The notes under the pieces: model-generated | What the model was told of the DNA's origin: nothing | The model's database searches: none | The model's input: the letters and a program-made list of their open reading frames with translations, nothing else | Program-made: the position numbers and the translations under genes | Shown: piece after piece, positions 15,641-25,191 of the stretch | Numbering within the stretch: the stretch's first letter is position 1 | Layout of the letters: each line of letters starts with the position of its first letter | Assembly (NCBI GenBank): GCA_040882465.1 | Contig: JBBEBG010000027.1 | Span: 1-64,000 of the forward strand | Reading direction: 5' to 3' | DNA: 64,000 bases | Source: Gemmatimonadota bacterium | GTDB taxonomy: Bacteria; Gemmatimonadota; Gemmatimonadetes; Longimicrobiales; Gaopeijiaceae

Positions 15641-16099
15641 ATGAAACACATGGCACTGCTCATGGCATTGGTTCTCGGTGCGTCTCCTGCTTCCGCTCAG
15701 GAGGCATTTGACCTGCAGCTCGATCATGCGACCGTGCTCACTCGCGACCTTGAAGCGAGCGCGACGTTCTATGGGGAGATCCTACATCTCGAAGCATTGG
15801 AAACACCTTGGGGACCCACAAGGCCAGTCCGATTCTTTTCTTTGGGGGGCAGCCGGCAGCTGCATGTGGGACTGGCAGATGGGATAGTCGCACCGAACAA
15901 AGACTCCCATCTCGCATTCGCTATACAAGACTTTGACGCATACTTACGCTTCTTGATGGATCAGGAGATTGAGTATGCGGATTTTCCAGGCCGTAGTAGC
16001 GAACCCCAGGTACGACCAGATGGAGTAAGACAAGTCTTTCTTCAGGATCCAGACGGAAACTGGATTGAAATAAACGACGCAGTCCATCCACCGTCGTGA
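15641..16099 (+). CDS. Exported VOC/glyoxalase-fold protein
   Basis: The 152-residue protein has a signal peptide (MKHMALLMALVLGASPASAQ) and one VOC domain: LQLDHATVLTRDLEASATFY, GSRQLHVGLADG, HLAFAIQDFDAYLRFL, and RQVFLQDPDGNWIEIND with the metal-type Glu. It resembles secreted glyoxalase/dioxygenase-fold proteins; the substrate is unknown. G+C is visibly lower than in its neighbours, suggesting acquisition. The 15452-15640 stretch before it shows no gene. Confidence 0.8.
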   Translation: MKHMALLMALVLGASPASAQEAFDLQLDHATVLTRDLEASATFYGEILHLEALETPWGPTRPVRFFSLGGSRQLHVGLADGIVAPNKDSHLAFAIQDFDAYLRFLMDQEIEYADFPGRSSEPQVRPDGVRQVFLQDPDGNWIEINDAVHPPS

Positions 16100-16161
16100 C
16101 TGAAGGTCGCCACTGCTCCGAAGCCTTCCGGAGAGAGCAACCGTAGGGACGACGTGCTCCC

Positions 16162-17784
16162 GTGACACGGTCTTCCCTCCGAGGTGGCAGCATGCGCTGT
16201 TGCGTCTTCGCGGTATCGGCTATTTCCCTGGTGCTGGCCTGTGCCGGCCCCGCCGCTGGGCAAGATCCGGCTACGATTGCGATCGAGCACGTCAATGTTG
16301 TGACGATGGCGAACAGCTCGGTACTGCGCGACCAGACGGTGCTGGTAGCCGATGGCTTGGTCACGGCGGTCAGTCCGAGCGGCACGGTGACGGTGCCCGA
16401 CAACGCGTTGCCGGTGGATGGGACCGGCCGATTTCTGATCCCCGGGCTCGCAGGCACGCACGTCCACATCCTCGACGTGAATGACTTCCCGCTCCTGTTG
16501 GCGCACGGCGTAACCACGGTGCCCAACATGTCCGGGAGTGAGATGGTTCTGGATTGGCGGGAACAGGTCGAGGCCGGCTCGCTGCTGGGTCCGACACTCT
16601 ACACGACCGGACCTCAGATCAAGCCCGAGCCTCATCCCCTCGTCGACATTGTCGTCGGCCTTTCCGATCCGGCGGATGCCGAACGGGTCGTGGGGGACCA
16701 GGTCGCCGCGGGATACGATCTGATCAGGGTTTGGGGAGACCACGAGTACGAATCCCTCGCGGCCGTGCTGCGTGCCAGCGACTCGTCTGGGATCCGGGTG
16801 ACCGGGCATCTCTCGGATCGCGTGGGCCTGGGAGGAGCCGTCACCCTCGGCGAATCATCGGTAGCCCACATCGAGGAGATCATCAACGGCGACTTCAATC
16901 GCCAGCTCGATGAGGGTCGCATCCCGATTGCGGTTCGCGAGGCCCAGCGGGGTGACCTCGCCATCGGCACCACGCTTGCCACGTACGACATGATCGCGCG
17001 GGCGACGTCCTCGCAGGACGACGATGCCTTCATCGAGCGGTAGGGATACGAGATCCTTGATCCGGTACGGCAGCTCGCCGGGCGGGCGCCGTCCAACGCA
17101 TATGGATCCGCGTCGTTCGCGGGCCGACGTGACTGCTACCCGGATGCTCTTGCCTTCGCGCAGCGTATCGCGGGGGCGATGACCGAAGGGGGCGTGACAC
17201 TGCTCGCGGGCTCCGACGCCGGGATCCTGCCGGGATTGGTTCCGGGGTTGGAGCTGCATCGGGAGCTCGAGCTCCTTGTGAATGGTGGACTGACCCCTTT
17301 TGAGGCACTGCGAGCTGCCACACAGAGCCCGGGGGAGTACCTTGCAAGGCGCGACGAACCGGCCTTGGGACAGGTGGTGGTGGGCAGGAGGGCCGACCTC
17401 CTCCTCGTCGATCGGAACCCGCTCATGGACATCGCAGCGACCCGTGAGATCCACGGCGTGATGGTTCGCGGTCGATTCCTCAGCCGGGCGGTGCTCGACA
17501 GCTTGCTCGCGGATGTGAGCGCGAAAAACCTGAGGACTGCGGTCTTCGTGGAGAGGGTGATGGAGGGGACCTCTCTCGAAGAGGCGGCCTTCGCCGATTC
17601 GGTTCTCACGACCACTGGCAGGCCGGCGTTCGAGATGGCTCCTGCCGTGATGCTCGCCATCACCCTCGTCGAGGCGGATCGGCAAGCGGACGCGATCACC
17701 GTGCTCGAAGCGACCGTGCGTGCCTATCCGGACGCGTACTTTCCGGGCTGCGTGCTGGAGCGAGCGAGGCAGTTCGGGAGATAA
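16162..17784 (+). pseudogene. Exported amidohydrolase interrupted by one amber codon
   Basis: A single frame runs from ATG 16162 to 17784 with only one internal stop, TAG at 17041-17043. The first part has a lipoprotein-like signal (SAISLVLACAGPAAG) and the metal motif GLAGTHVHIL. The second part (LLAGSDAGILPGLVPGLELH, then PFEALRAATQSPGEYLARRD, then GRRADLLLVDRNPL) supplies the Asp ligand and C-terminal beta domain. It belongs to the imidazolonepropionase-like secreted amidohydrolases. An extra helical tail of about 70 residues follows. It is either a very young pseudogene or a read-through gene. No frameshift is seen. Confidence 0.8.
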
Positions 17785-17825
17785 GTTGGTTGCCGCACCG
17801 ACATCACCTATGCGATCCGGAGGGC

Positions 17826-19429
17826 ATGTTCGTCCCCCATCGACCCGCTGAGGCGGCTCATTCGCCAAGTCCGTCGCCGATCGCTTTGGCAGGTCCTCGG
17901 AATCTACATCGTGGGCGCCTGGGTCGTTCTCCAGGTCGCCGGCGTCCTCGAGACGATCGCGACGCTCCCGGAGTGGTTCGGTGGCTTCGCCCCGGGCCTC
18001 CGGTCGCGGTGCTTCCCTTCGTCAACATGAGCGGCGATCCCGCAAACGAATACTTCGCGGACGGGATCACCGAGGAGCTGCTGAACGCCCTCGTCCAACT
18101 CCCCGGCGTCAGAGTCCCGGGACGCACCTCATCGTTCACTTCCCAGGACCGGAATCTCCCGATCCAGCTCATCGCCGACACGCCGAACGTGGCTCACATC
18201 CTGGAAGGGAGCGTGCGCCGCCAGGGGTCGCGCGTGCGGATCACGGTGCAGCTCATCGCGGCGGATACCGACACCCATCTCTGGTCGCAAACGTACGAGC
18301 GAGAGCTGGAGGATGTCTTCGCCATCCAGCGGGAGATCGCGGAGGCCATCGCAGCACAGCTGCGCGTGTCCCTCACCGGAGGCGTGGTCGCGGCGTTGGC
18401 GGCGGGCGGAACACGCATCCCCGAGGCTCACGAAGCATACCTCCGTGGCCGCTACCTCTGGGCCCAACGATCCCGAGAGGCGGTCCTGGGAGCGATCGCG
18501 GAATTCCGGCGAGCGGTCGAGCTGGATTCCCTCTAGGCCGAAGCCTGGTCGGGCCTCGCCGACGCGAACACGGTCTACGGGTTCAACCTCGGCACGAGGG
18601 CCGACGCGGGGAGCTTTCTCGATGAAGGCATCTCGAGCGCTGAACGGGCCGTGGCGCTGGCCCCGGAACTCGGAAAGGCCCACGCCTCCCGCGGGTTTTC
18701 TTTTCCCTCAAGGGGTCGCTGGAGCGAGGCAGAGGACGCGTTCGAGCGCGCCATCACCTTGAACCCCGGTCACGCCACAGCCCATCAATGGGCCGGGCTT
18801 CTCTACTTCAGCATGGGACGGGTGGAGGAAGCGGAGCGTGCCGTCCGGAGGGCCATCGAGCTCGACCCGGTCTCCATCGTGGCAATCACGAATCTGGCGA
18901 CCTGCTTGCGTCGGCTCGGAAGGGTGGAGGAAGCGGCCTCACGGTTCCAGTAGGCGATCGCGCTCGGCTCGGGAGTCACAGCCCGGCGAATGCTGGGAGA
19001 GATGCGGCTCGAGGCGGGTGAGGTCGAGGAGGCCCGGGTCCTCTTCATGGAGGCCGCGCTGCTCGACTCGGAGGCCGACTCGTCGGTGGAGGCCGCCCAT
19101 TTTGAAACCGCGGTTCGATTCCAGGAAACCGGCGATCCCCAGCCCTTCCGCTTTCCGGACAACTTCATAGAGCGCTCCCGCTCTTCCGCGCGCCCCGCGC
19201 GTACTCGGCGACCGGTCAGAAAGATCTGGCGCTGGCGGCCATAGAGACCCTCGCCGAAACCGGCAACTTCCAGGCCATTGCCTACTTTCACGTCGAGCGC
19301 GGCGACGAATTCTTTGGCGACGACGCCCGATATCGAACCATCCTCGAGCGCGCCGGAATCACCTGGAGACGGCGGGATCCTGCGCACCACCCTCCGGCGG
19401 GCCTCCCCCACGGCGCCGAGAGCGCCTGA
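17826..19429 (+). pseudogene. TolB-like/TPR regulator, multiply inactivated
   Basis: Pieces of one gene appear in order. The N-terminal membrane segment (RRLIRQVRRRSLWQVLGIYI, then VGAWVVLQVAGVLETIATLP) lies in one frame at 17826-18000. The TolB-like part (VAVLPFVNMSGDPANEYFAD and HILEGSVRRQGSRVRIT) is in another frame. TPR repeats follow, interrupted by TAG at 18535 and TAG at 18952. A further frameshift near 19170 leads to the C-terminus (LALAAIETLAETGNFQAIAY). The first TAG stands where TPR-proximal sequences usually have Tyr. Such proteins often accompany adenylate-cyclase or transcription-regulator domains. Confidence 0.75.
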
Positions 19430-19435
19430 GATCGC

Positions 19436-19559
19436 GGCGATCTCCTTTCCGCAGCGATTCGGGAGCTCGGCCCGGAGCACTGGCGGGGGATCGAACGGCT
19501 CGTCCGCTACTGCGCGCGGGGGCGCCTCGCCCTCGAGCGCCCTCACGCTAAGGTAGGGG
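19436..19559 (+). mobile_element. IS91-family transposase remnant
   Basis: The frame reads HWRGIERLVRYCARGRLALE. This resembles the GLERLxRYCARPPxALERL segment of IS91-type (Y2) transposases. Only about 40 codons remain, with no catalytic Tyr or terminal sequences. It sits between two degenerate regions and is too short to classify further. Confidence 0.45.
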
Positions 19560-19561
19560 AC

Positions 19562-21667
19562 TCAGCCTTCGTCCAGGCTGAACGCGATCAGCGTTTTCCC
19601 CGCAACGACGGCGACGAACTGCCTACCGTCCAGAGCGTACGTGATGGCCGGAGCGTGGACCGGTCCTCCGGCGTCGAATTTCCAGAGCTCGCCGCCCGTT
19701 GCGGAATCGAGCGCGAAAAAGAGCGTTCCGTCTCCTCCGAAGAGAACGCCGCCGGCCGTGCTCAAGAGTCCCCCTGCTCGGTAATCGTCTCCTCCGGTCC
19801 TCGGCGCATGCCGGTACTCCCAAATCAACTCGCCGCTCGTGGCCCGCAACGCGCGGACCGCGGTGAAATAGGGCCCATCCACGATCCCCTGGGCCGCGCT
19901 TCCCAGGAAATTCTCCCCAGGACGACGGTCAGGCACCTCACCGGAAAAAAAGACGCTGGGGCGCTCCAGCGTCGGCACGTAGACGAGCTCCCGAACCGGG
20001 TCGTAGGAGGGCGGCCACCAGTTCGTGGCCCCGACCACACCGGGGTAAACCAGGGTTCCCCCGCGAGATGGCCGCGCCTCGGGTCGAGTCCACGGCCGTC
20101 CCCTCGCATCGATGCTATCGGCCCAGGTCTGCGTGGCGAAGGCGCGCGCCCCCAGAAACTCGCCGGTCTCCCGATCCAGCACGTAGTAGAAGGCGTTTCG
20201 ATTCGCCCAGAGGAGGGCTCGGCGCCGCGTGCCCTCCACGTCGAGGTCTGCGAGGATGGGGATCTGCGCGGCGTCCCAGTCGTGCTCGTCGTGCGGCGTG
20301 AACTGGAAGTGCCATCGGAGCCGTCCGGTCGCCACTTCGAGCGCGAGGACGCTGCTCGAAAAAAGGTTGTCGCCCGGTCGGGCGTCGCCCTGGAAGTCCG
20401 GGGAGGGGTTGCCAACTCCCCAGTAAAGGAGCTCAAGGTCCGGGTCGAATGATCCCGTCAACCAGGTAGGTGCGCCACCGGTTCGCCAGGCATCCCCGGT
20501 CCAGGTCTCACTGCCCGGGTCGCCCGGTTCCGGGATCGTCATGAAGCGCCAAACCCGTTCGCCCGTGCTGGGATCGTACGCGTCGAGGAAGCCGCGGACG
20601 CCGAACTCCCCGCCCGCCACGCCCGTGATCACAAGTCCCGCGGCCACGAGCGGAGCGCTGGTGATGCTGTACCCGTCTTGGTGATCGGCCACTTCCACGT
20701 CCCAAAAGACCTCGCCCGTTCGCGCATCGAAGGCGATGAGGTGCGCGTCCAGGGTCCCCAGAAAGAGCGAGTTTCCGAGCAAGGCGAGGCCGCGGTTGAC
20801 CAACTCGCAACAGGCGTCGATCCGATCCGGAAGCTCACGCTCCCAACTCCAGAGCAGCGCCCGTGTCCGAAGGTCGACCGCGAGGACCTGTTGCGGAGGA
20901 ACCGTGAGGAACATGACGCCGTCCACCACCAACGGGGAGGTCTCGATCGGGTAGTCGCTCGCCGGCAGCTGCAGGAGCCACGAGACTTCCAGCGCACCGA
21001 CATTCGCAGACGTGACTTGGGAGAGTGGGCTGTGCCGGTGCGAAGCGTAGTGACCCGAGTACGTCAGCCATTCTCCATTCGGCGGCGAATCCAGCTCTTC
21101 GCCAGCGACGGCTCGGATCTCGACCTGGGTAGCAGCGGCCCGATCACGGGGTACCGCACCCACCGACCCCTGCAGGGCCCGCAAGTGGGCGATGATGCGC
21201 CAGACCTCGGGGGGCGGGAGATCATGCTCCGGCATCGCCGTTCCCGGCACTCCGCGGGTGATTGTGCGATAGAGCGCCCAATCGGAGGCCCCATGCCGGA
21301 GGGGGGCGCTCACGATGTCCGGACCTCCACCTCCTCCAGTGCCCTGGGCCCCGTGGCACGCGGTGCATGTGCTCCGAAAGAGCCCCTGCCCCTCGGACAG
21401 GTCCTCGGCTGACCGATACGGGTTCGTAATCACCTGGTGCGGGTTCGGATTTTCGACGAGCGGCTCCAAGTAGATGGGAGCGTCCGGGTGAAGCATGGGA
21501 AGAAGCTCTCCCCAACTCATGTCTGGGAGCCCACCGCGAGCTTTCAGCAAGACCACCGTGGCGCGCCAACGCAGCTGCGGTAAGACTAGGATGGCGGTCG
21601 CGGCTCCGAGTCCCCCGACGAGCAGGGCGATGAGCGTCAAGCGCGCGAAGGCCTTAGGCCCAGTCAT
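19562..21667 (-). CDS. PQQ-dependent dehydrogenase with fused cytochrome c
   Basis: The 701-residue protein has an N-terminal TM anchor (ARLTLIALLVGGLGAATAIL). A cytochrome c domain follows with STCTACHGAQG (CxxCH at residues about 101-105) and Met ligand GTAMPEHDLPPPEVWRIIAH. An eight-bladed PQQ propeller begins NGEWLTYSGHYASHRHSPLS. It has the vicinal Cys pair in RIDACCELVNRG (about 286-287) and WDW-like repeats such as HDEHDWDAAQIP. It would oxidise an alcohol or sugar in the periplasm and pass electrons through its own haem. ATG 21667 overlaps the epimerase stop (ATGA), so the two are co-translated. Confidence 0.9.
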   Translation of the reverse strand: MTGPKAFARLTLIALLVGGLGAATAILVLPQLRWRATVVLLKARGGLPDMSWGELLPMLHPDAPIYLEPLVENPNPHQVITNPYRSAEDLSEGQGLFRSTCTACHGAQGTGGGGGPDIVSAPLRHGASDWALYRTITRGVPGTAMPEHDLPPPEVWRIIAHLRALQGSVGAVPRDRAAATQVEIRAVAGEELDSPPNGEWLTYSGHYASHRHSPLSQVTSANVGALEVSWLLQLPASDYPIETSPLVVDGVMFLTVPPQQVLAVDLRTRALLWSWERELPDRIDACCELVNRGLALLGNSLFLGTLDAHLIAFDARTGEVFWDVEVADHQDGYSITSAPLVAAGLVITGVAGGEFGVRGFLDAYDPSTGERVWRFMTIPEPGDPGSETWTGDAWRTGGAPTWLTGSFDPDLELLYWGVGNPSPDFQGDARPGDNLFSSSVLALEVATGRLRWHFQFTPHDEHDWDAAQIPILADLDVEGTRRRALLWANRNAFYYVLDRETGEFLGARAFATQTWADSIDARGRPWTRPEARPSRGGTLVYPGVVGATNWWPPSYDPVRELVYVPTLERPSVFFSGEVPDRRPGENFLGSAAQGIVDGPYFTAVRALRATSGELIWEYRHAPRTGGDDYRAGGLLSTAGGVLFGGDGTLFFALDSATGGELWKFDAGGPVHAPAITYALDGRQFVAVVAGKTLIAFSLDEG

Positions 21668-23019
21668 GGTTTGTCGTCCGAGGTCGCATCTGATTCGATG
21701 AGCGGCTCCAGCAGCTCCAGGCACCGGAGGACCGCTCGTCCATTGTGATAGGGCGTTTTCCATGCGCCGTTCTTGTTCGTGGCCTTGTCGCCGGCCGGTG
21801 CTCCATCCTCACCGATCACCGCATGCCAGTCGCCGCATTCCCAGTCGGCTTGGTGCGTGAGGACCCAGTCGAGTGTCCGCGAGAAGCAATGGTAATAAGA
21901 AGCCTCTCCGGTGATGCGGTACATGAGCAGGGCGCACACCAATGCCTCCGCCTGCACCCACCAGATCTTGACCCGAATGTCCGCGCGCCTGTTCGGCGAA
22001 CCCGTGTAGAAGAATCCGCCTGACCGGCGATCGAAGCCAAGCTTGCGGGCGTTCCCGAAGAGGGTGCGATAGAGGTCCAGCAGGGGCCCGTTCGGCAGGC
22101 TCGCCGCGTCGCACGCCTCCCAGAGCAGCCATACGTTTTCGAGGTCGTGCCCGTAGTTGGTCCTCGCGTGCGCCACGTCGATCGGCGTCCAATCCAGCTC
22201 ATGCCTGTCCGTGCATGCTCCGGTTGTCTTTCGCACGACTGCGTTGCTCTGCACGAGGATCAACTCGAGAAGGCGATCTCGCGCGAGGGGATCCTGGCTG
22301 AGGCGCAAGTATTCGGTCAGCGCCTCCATCCAGTGGAGGTGGGTGTTCAGTTGCTTCACACCGGCGAACGCGTGCATGTAGCTCGGTTCCGAGGCGGGGA
22401 CGGGCGCCCAGTCGCGCCGGTAGAACTCTTCGTATCCGCCATACACCGGGTCGTGCGAGTGCCCGTCGAGGGTGAGGAAAAGCTCGCGAGCCAAGGCCAG
22501 AGCGGGCGGGTCTGCAGCAGCGCGAGCATACTCGGAGAGCGCGTACAGGCCGTAAGCTTGCCCGAACAGGTGCTTATCGAGGTGCGTGGGGGTGCGCCCC
22601 GAAGCGTCCGTTGCCCAGAAAAAGCCGCCGTGCTCCGCGTCCCACATGCGATCCCGGAGAAAGGTGAAGCCATGCGTCGCGGCGTCCAGGTGCGTGCGGT
22701 CGCCGTAGGGGCTCCGTGCCAAGCGGGCGAAGAACCAGGTCGACCGGGCCTGGCCCACGAGGCTTTTCGGGAACTCCCCTCGGAACGTACCGCGCACGTC
22801 GTGATTCAGGTGGAAGCCACCGTTTTCCTCGTCGAGGATCCGAGGGAGCCAGAAGGGGAGGATGTTCGTGAGAAGGAGGCGTTCGAGGGAGGCCTTGGCG
22901 CGAAGGAAGTCGGACTCGGTCGGCGGGGGTCCCGTGGGAGTCTCGGGGCGACGGTCTTCCCGCCAATTCGAGAGGCGCTTCCGGAGTTCGCCGAATACGG
23001 GAATCGGGCTGAAGCTCAT
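21664..23019 (-). CDS. AGE family epimerase/isomerase
   Basis: This 451-residue (alpha/alpha)6-barrel protein fits the N-acylglucosamine 2-epimerase/cellobiose 2-epimerase family: PFWLPRILDEENGGFHLNHD, KSLVGQARSTWFFARLAR, GGFFWATDASGR, THLDKHLFGQAYGLYALSEY, and ARTNYGHDLENVWLLWEACD, then WWVQAEALVCALLMY. The conserved His residues of the barrel (HLFGQA, YGHDLE) are present. It is the first gene of an operon with a PQQ dehydrogenase, suggesting sugar isomerisation coupled to oxidation. The specific sugar is unknown. Confidence 0.9.
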   Translation of the reverse strand: MSFSPIPVFGELRKRLSNWREDRRPETPTGPPPTESDFLRAKASLERLLLTNILPFWLPRILDEENGGFHLNHDVRGTFRGEFPKSLVGQARSTWFFARLARSPYGDRTHLDAATHGFTFLRDRMWDAEHGGFFWATDASGRTPTHLDKHLFGQAYGLYALSEYARAAADPPALALARELFLTLDGHSHDPVYGGYEEFYRRDWAPVPASEPSYMHAFAGVKQLNTHLHWMEALTEYLRLSQDPLARDRLLELILVQSNAVVRKTTGACTDRHELDWTPIDVAHARTNYGHDLENVWLLWEACDAASLPNGPLLDLYRTLFGNARKLGFDRRSGGFFYTGSPNRRADIRVKIWWVQAEALVCALLMYRITGEASYYHCFSRTLDWVLTHQADWECGDWHAVIGEDGAPAGDKATNKNGAWKTPYHNGRAVLRCLELLEPLIESDATSDDKP

Positions 23020-23388
23020 CGTCTCCGGCGGAAAACGGGGCGCCGCGATTTGACGGAAGGGCCGGCACGGATCACCGGGTGGGAGGCACTACTCGATCCA
23101 GATGGACTGGGAAGATGCCCGGCCGCAGATGGCGTGGCAAGGAACGCGTCAGGCGGGATCGACCCCGATCGGGTTCGCCCGCGTGCGCAGCGACGATCGC
23201 TGACAGGAGCGGCTCCTCGCGTTCTGCGCTCCTGTCCGCTGAGGATTGGTCGTATCGTATCCAATGCAGATCCGCCGATTCCGGGCCATTGGGCATTGTA
23301 TGTGATGTATCCAGGGTTGCACGATCATGTCGCCCTCGTTAGCCTTGTAGACATCATTTACAATGGCTTTGGCGTTTTTAGAGATCAA
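23020..23388. other. Divergent intergenic region with HipB operator candidate
   Basis: No gene is supported in this 369-bp stretch between the epimerase (minus) and hipB (plus). Its last 60 bp are AT-rich. They contain an imperfect inverted repeat TTGTAGA-CATCA-TTTACAA (23345-23363, 6 of 7 arm positions), ending 25 bp before the hipB ATG. This is a plausible autorepressor site. Confidence 0.45.
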
Positions 23389-23769
23389 ATGAATGATTTA
23401 GAATATATTACAGCCACCGACCCCCAGATCCTGGAAGCGATCGGTGAACGGCTGCGCTCCCTCAGGAAGGCACGCGGCCTGACCCAGTCCGAGGCCGCCG
23501 AACGGGCCGGCCTGGGTCGCCACACCCTCTACCGTGCCGAGCACGGTGACAACCCGACCCTCTCGACCCTGGTTCGGCTCCTTCGTGTATATGCACGCCT
23601 CCCTGCCCTCGACAGCTTCATCCCCGTGACGGAGGTCTCCCCGATGGCGCGCCTCCGGAAGCGGCGCGCGCGGAGCGGGGAGGGCGGGAGCGAAGGGGCG
23701 AACGAGGAGGCCGGGGCGGACGACCAGCAGGTGGAGCCGCCGAGCGGCCCGGCCCCCGGCGATGGCTGA
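23389..23769 (+). CDS. hipB: HipB-like helix-turn-helix antitoxin
   Basis: The 126-residue protein has an XRE-type HTH: AIGERLRSLRKARGLTQSEA then AERAGLGRHTLYRAEHGDNP and TLSTLVRLLRVYARLPALDS (residues about 16-72). The disordered acidic tail (EGGSEGANEEAGADDQQVE) is longer than in E. coli HipB. It represses the operon and binds HipA. ATG 23389 is the first start after the operator-like repeat. The end overlaps hipA by 8 bp. Confidence 0.85.
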   Translation: MNDLEYITATDPQILEAIGERLRSLRKARGLTQSEAAERAGLGRHTLYRAEHGDNPTLSTLVRLLRVYARLPALDSFIPVTEVSPMARLRKRRARSGEGGSEGANEEAGADDQQVEPPSGPAPGDG

Positions 23770-25057
23770 GGTCCGGGCGGAAGCAGAGGTCCGGCTCTGG
23801 GGCACGACGGTCGGGGCTCTGGTGGAGCTCGACACCGGGCGCGTCCTCTTCGAGTACGCGGACGAGTTCCGCGCCCTCGGGCTCGAGATCTCCCCGATCC
23901 ACCTTCCGACCGGCCTGCATGGACCGCAGAGCTTCGAGGAGCTCCGAAGAAAGGAGGCGTTCCAGGGACTTCCGGGCGTCCTCGCCGATTCCCTGCCCGA
24001 CGCGTTCGGCCGAAGCGTGATCCGCGCGTATTACGCCGCCCGTGGAGAGGCCGCGCGGGCCATGAGCCCGATCCAGCGGCTCCTCTACGTGGGAGAGCGG
24101 GCGATCGGCGCGCTGACCTTCCATCCCGCGGAAGGGCCACCGATCCGAGACGCCGGGCGGGAGGCGCTCGATATCCAGGCGCTCGCACACGACGCGAAGC
24201 GCATCGTTCTCGGAAAGCCGGACGTGGCCGTTCCCGAGATCTATCGAATCGGCTCGTCGGCGGGGGGCCGGCGCCCGAAGGCCGTGGTTCACTTCGATGC
24301 GGAGCGCGGAACGATTCGATCGGGAAGCGTCGCGCCTCGCAGTGGTGAGGTGCCCTGCATCCTCAAGTTCGATGGCGTGGGGGGCGTGGACCGCGACGGG
24401 GAGATCGGGCCTCCACAGCACTACAACCGTGTGGAGGCGGCCTACGCCTCGATGGCTGGTGCGGCGGAAGTGGAGATGGCCCGCGTCCACACCCTCGAGA
24501 TCGACGGTTACGCGCATCTCCTCGTGCGACGGTTCGATCTCGACGACGGGGATCGGCTGCATCAGCACTCGCTCGGGGGGTTGATCCACGTGGACTACAA
24601 CGAGCCCGGAGCCAGCTCGTACGAGGAGTACCTCCGCACGATCCTCCGCCTGGGAATGGCGTACGACGCCTTGCGGCAGGCCTTCCACCGGATCGTCTTC
24701 AACGTGATGGCCGTCAATCAGGACGACCATGTGAAGAACCTTTCGTTTCAGATGGACCGGACGGGAAGCTGGTCCCTCGCGCCCGCCTACGACCTCACCT
24801 TCGCCCACGGCGAGGGGTGGACGGCAAACCACCAGATGAGGATCCGGGACAAGGTGTCGGGCATCCGAGAATCCGACCTCCTCGACGTGGCGGTCGAGTT
24901 CGGCGTCAAGCGGCCCCGTGACATCCTCGAGCGGACCCGCGGCGCGATCGAGCGATGGGAGGAGTTCGCCGAGGAGCGCCGGGTGCCGGATCGTGCCGTA
25001 TCGGCCGTGCGGGACGAGCTCGACGCTCGGGCGGGGGAGCTCGCGGGGTCCGCCTAG
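23762..25057 (+). CDS. hipA: HipA-like serine/threonine kinase toxin
   Basis: This 431-residue protein has the HipA N-terminal subdomain (residues about 5-110: VGALVELDTGRVLFEYADEF, LPGVLADSLPDAFGRSVI), the Gly-rich loop IGSSAGGRRPKAVVHF, and LRRLDLDD-type LLVRRFDLDDGD. The catalytic loop NQDDHVKNLSF has Asp321/Asp322, His323, Lys325 and Asn326, followed by APAYDLTF (metal Asp). All key residues are present, so the kinase looks active. E. coli HipA phosphorylates glutamyl-tRNA synthetase; the target here is unknown. Confidence 0.9.
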   Translation: MAEVRAEAEVRLWGTTVGALVELDTGRVLFEYADEFRALGLEISPIHLPTGLHGPQSFEELRRKEAFQGLPGVLADSLPDAFGRSVIRAYYAARGEAARAMSPIQRLLYVGERAIGALTFHPAEGPPIRDAGREALDIQALAHDAKRIVLGKPDVAVPEIYRIGSSAGGRRPKAVVHFDAERGTIRSGSVAPRSGEVPCILKFDGVGGVDRDGEIGPPQHYNRVEAAYASMAGAAEVEMARVHTLEIDGYAHLLVRRFDLDDGDRLHQHSLGGLIHVDYNEPGASSYEEYLRTILRLGMAYDALRQAFHRIVFNVMAVNQDDHVKNLSFQMDRTGSWSLAPAYDLTFAHGEGWTANHQMRIRDKVSGIRESDLLDVAVEFGVKRPRDILERTRGAIERWEEFAEERRVPDRAVSAVRDELDARAGELAGSA

Positions 25058-25191
25058 CGGTTCTCGGCGGGACTGGCCCTCTCGCCCCCGGATTCCTTGC
25101 TCCCCCCAAACCCCCGTCCTACCTTGCGTTTCACGCTCAGACGGCCTTTGAATCGCCCCTACTTCTCGCGCCGACGTCCATCACCCCAAAC

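Noticed and set aside
23072-23388. Small open frames on both strands in the hipB upstream gap
   Set aside because: None has a ribosome site, domain or consistent composition; the gap is better explained as regulatory DNA.
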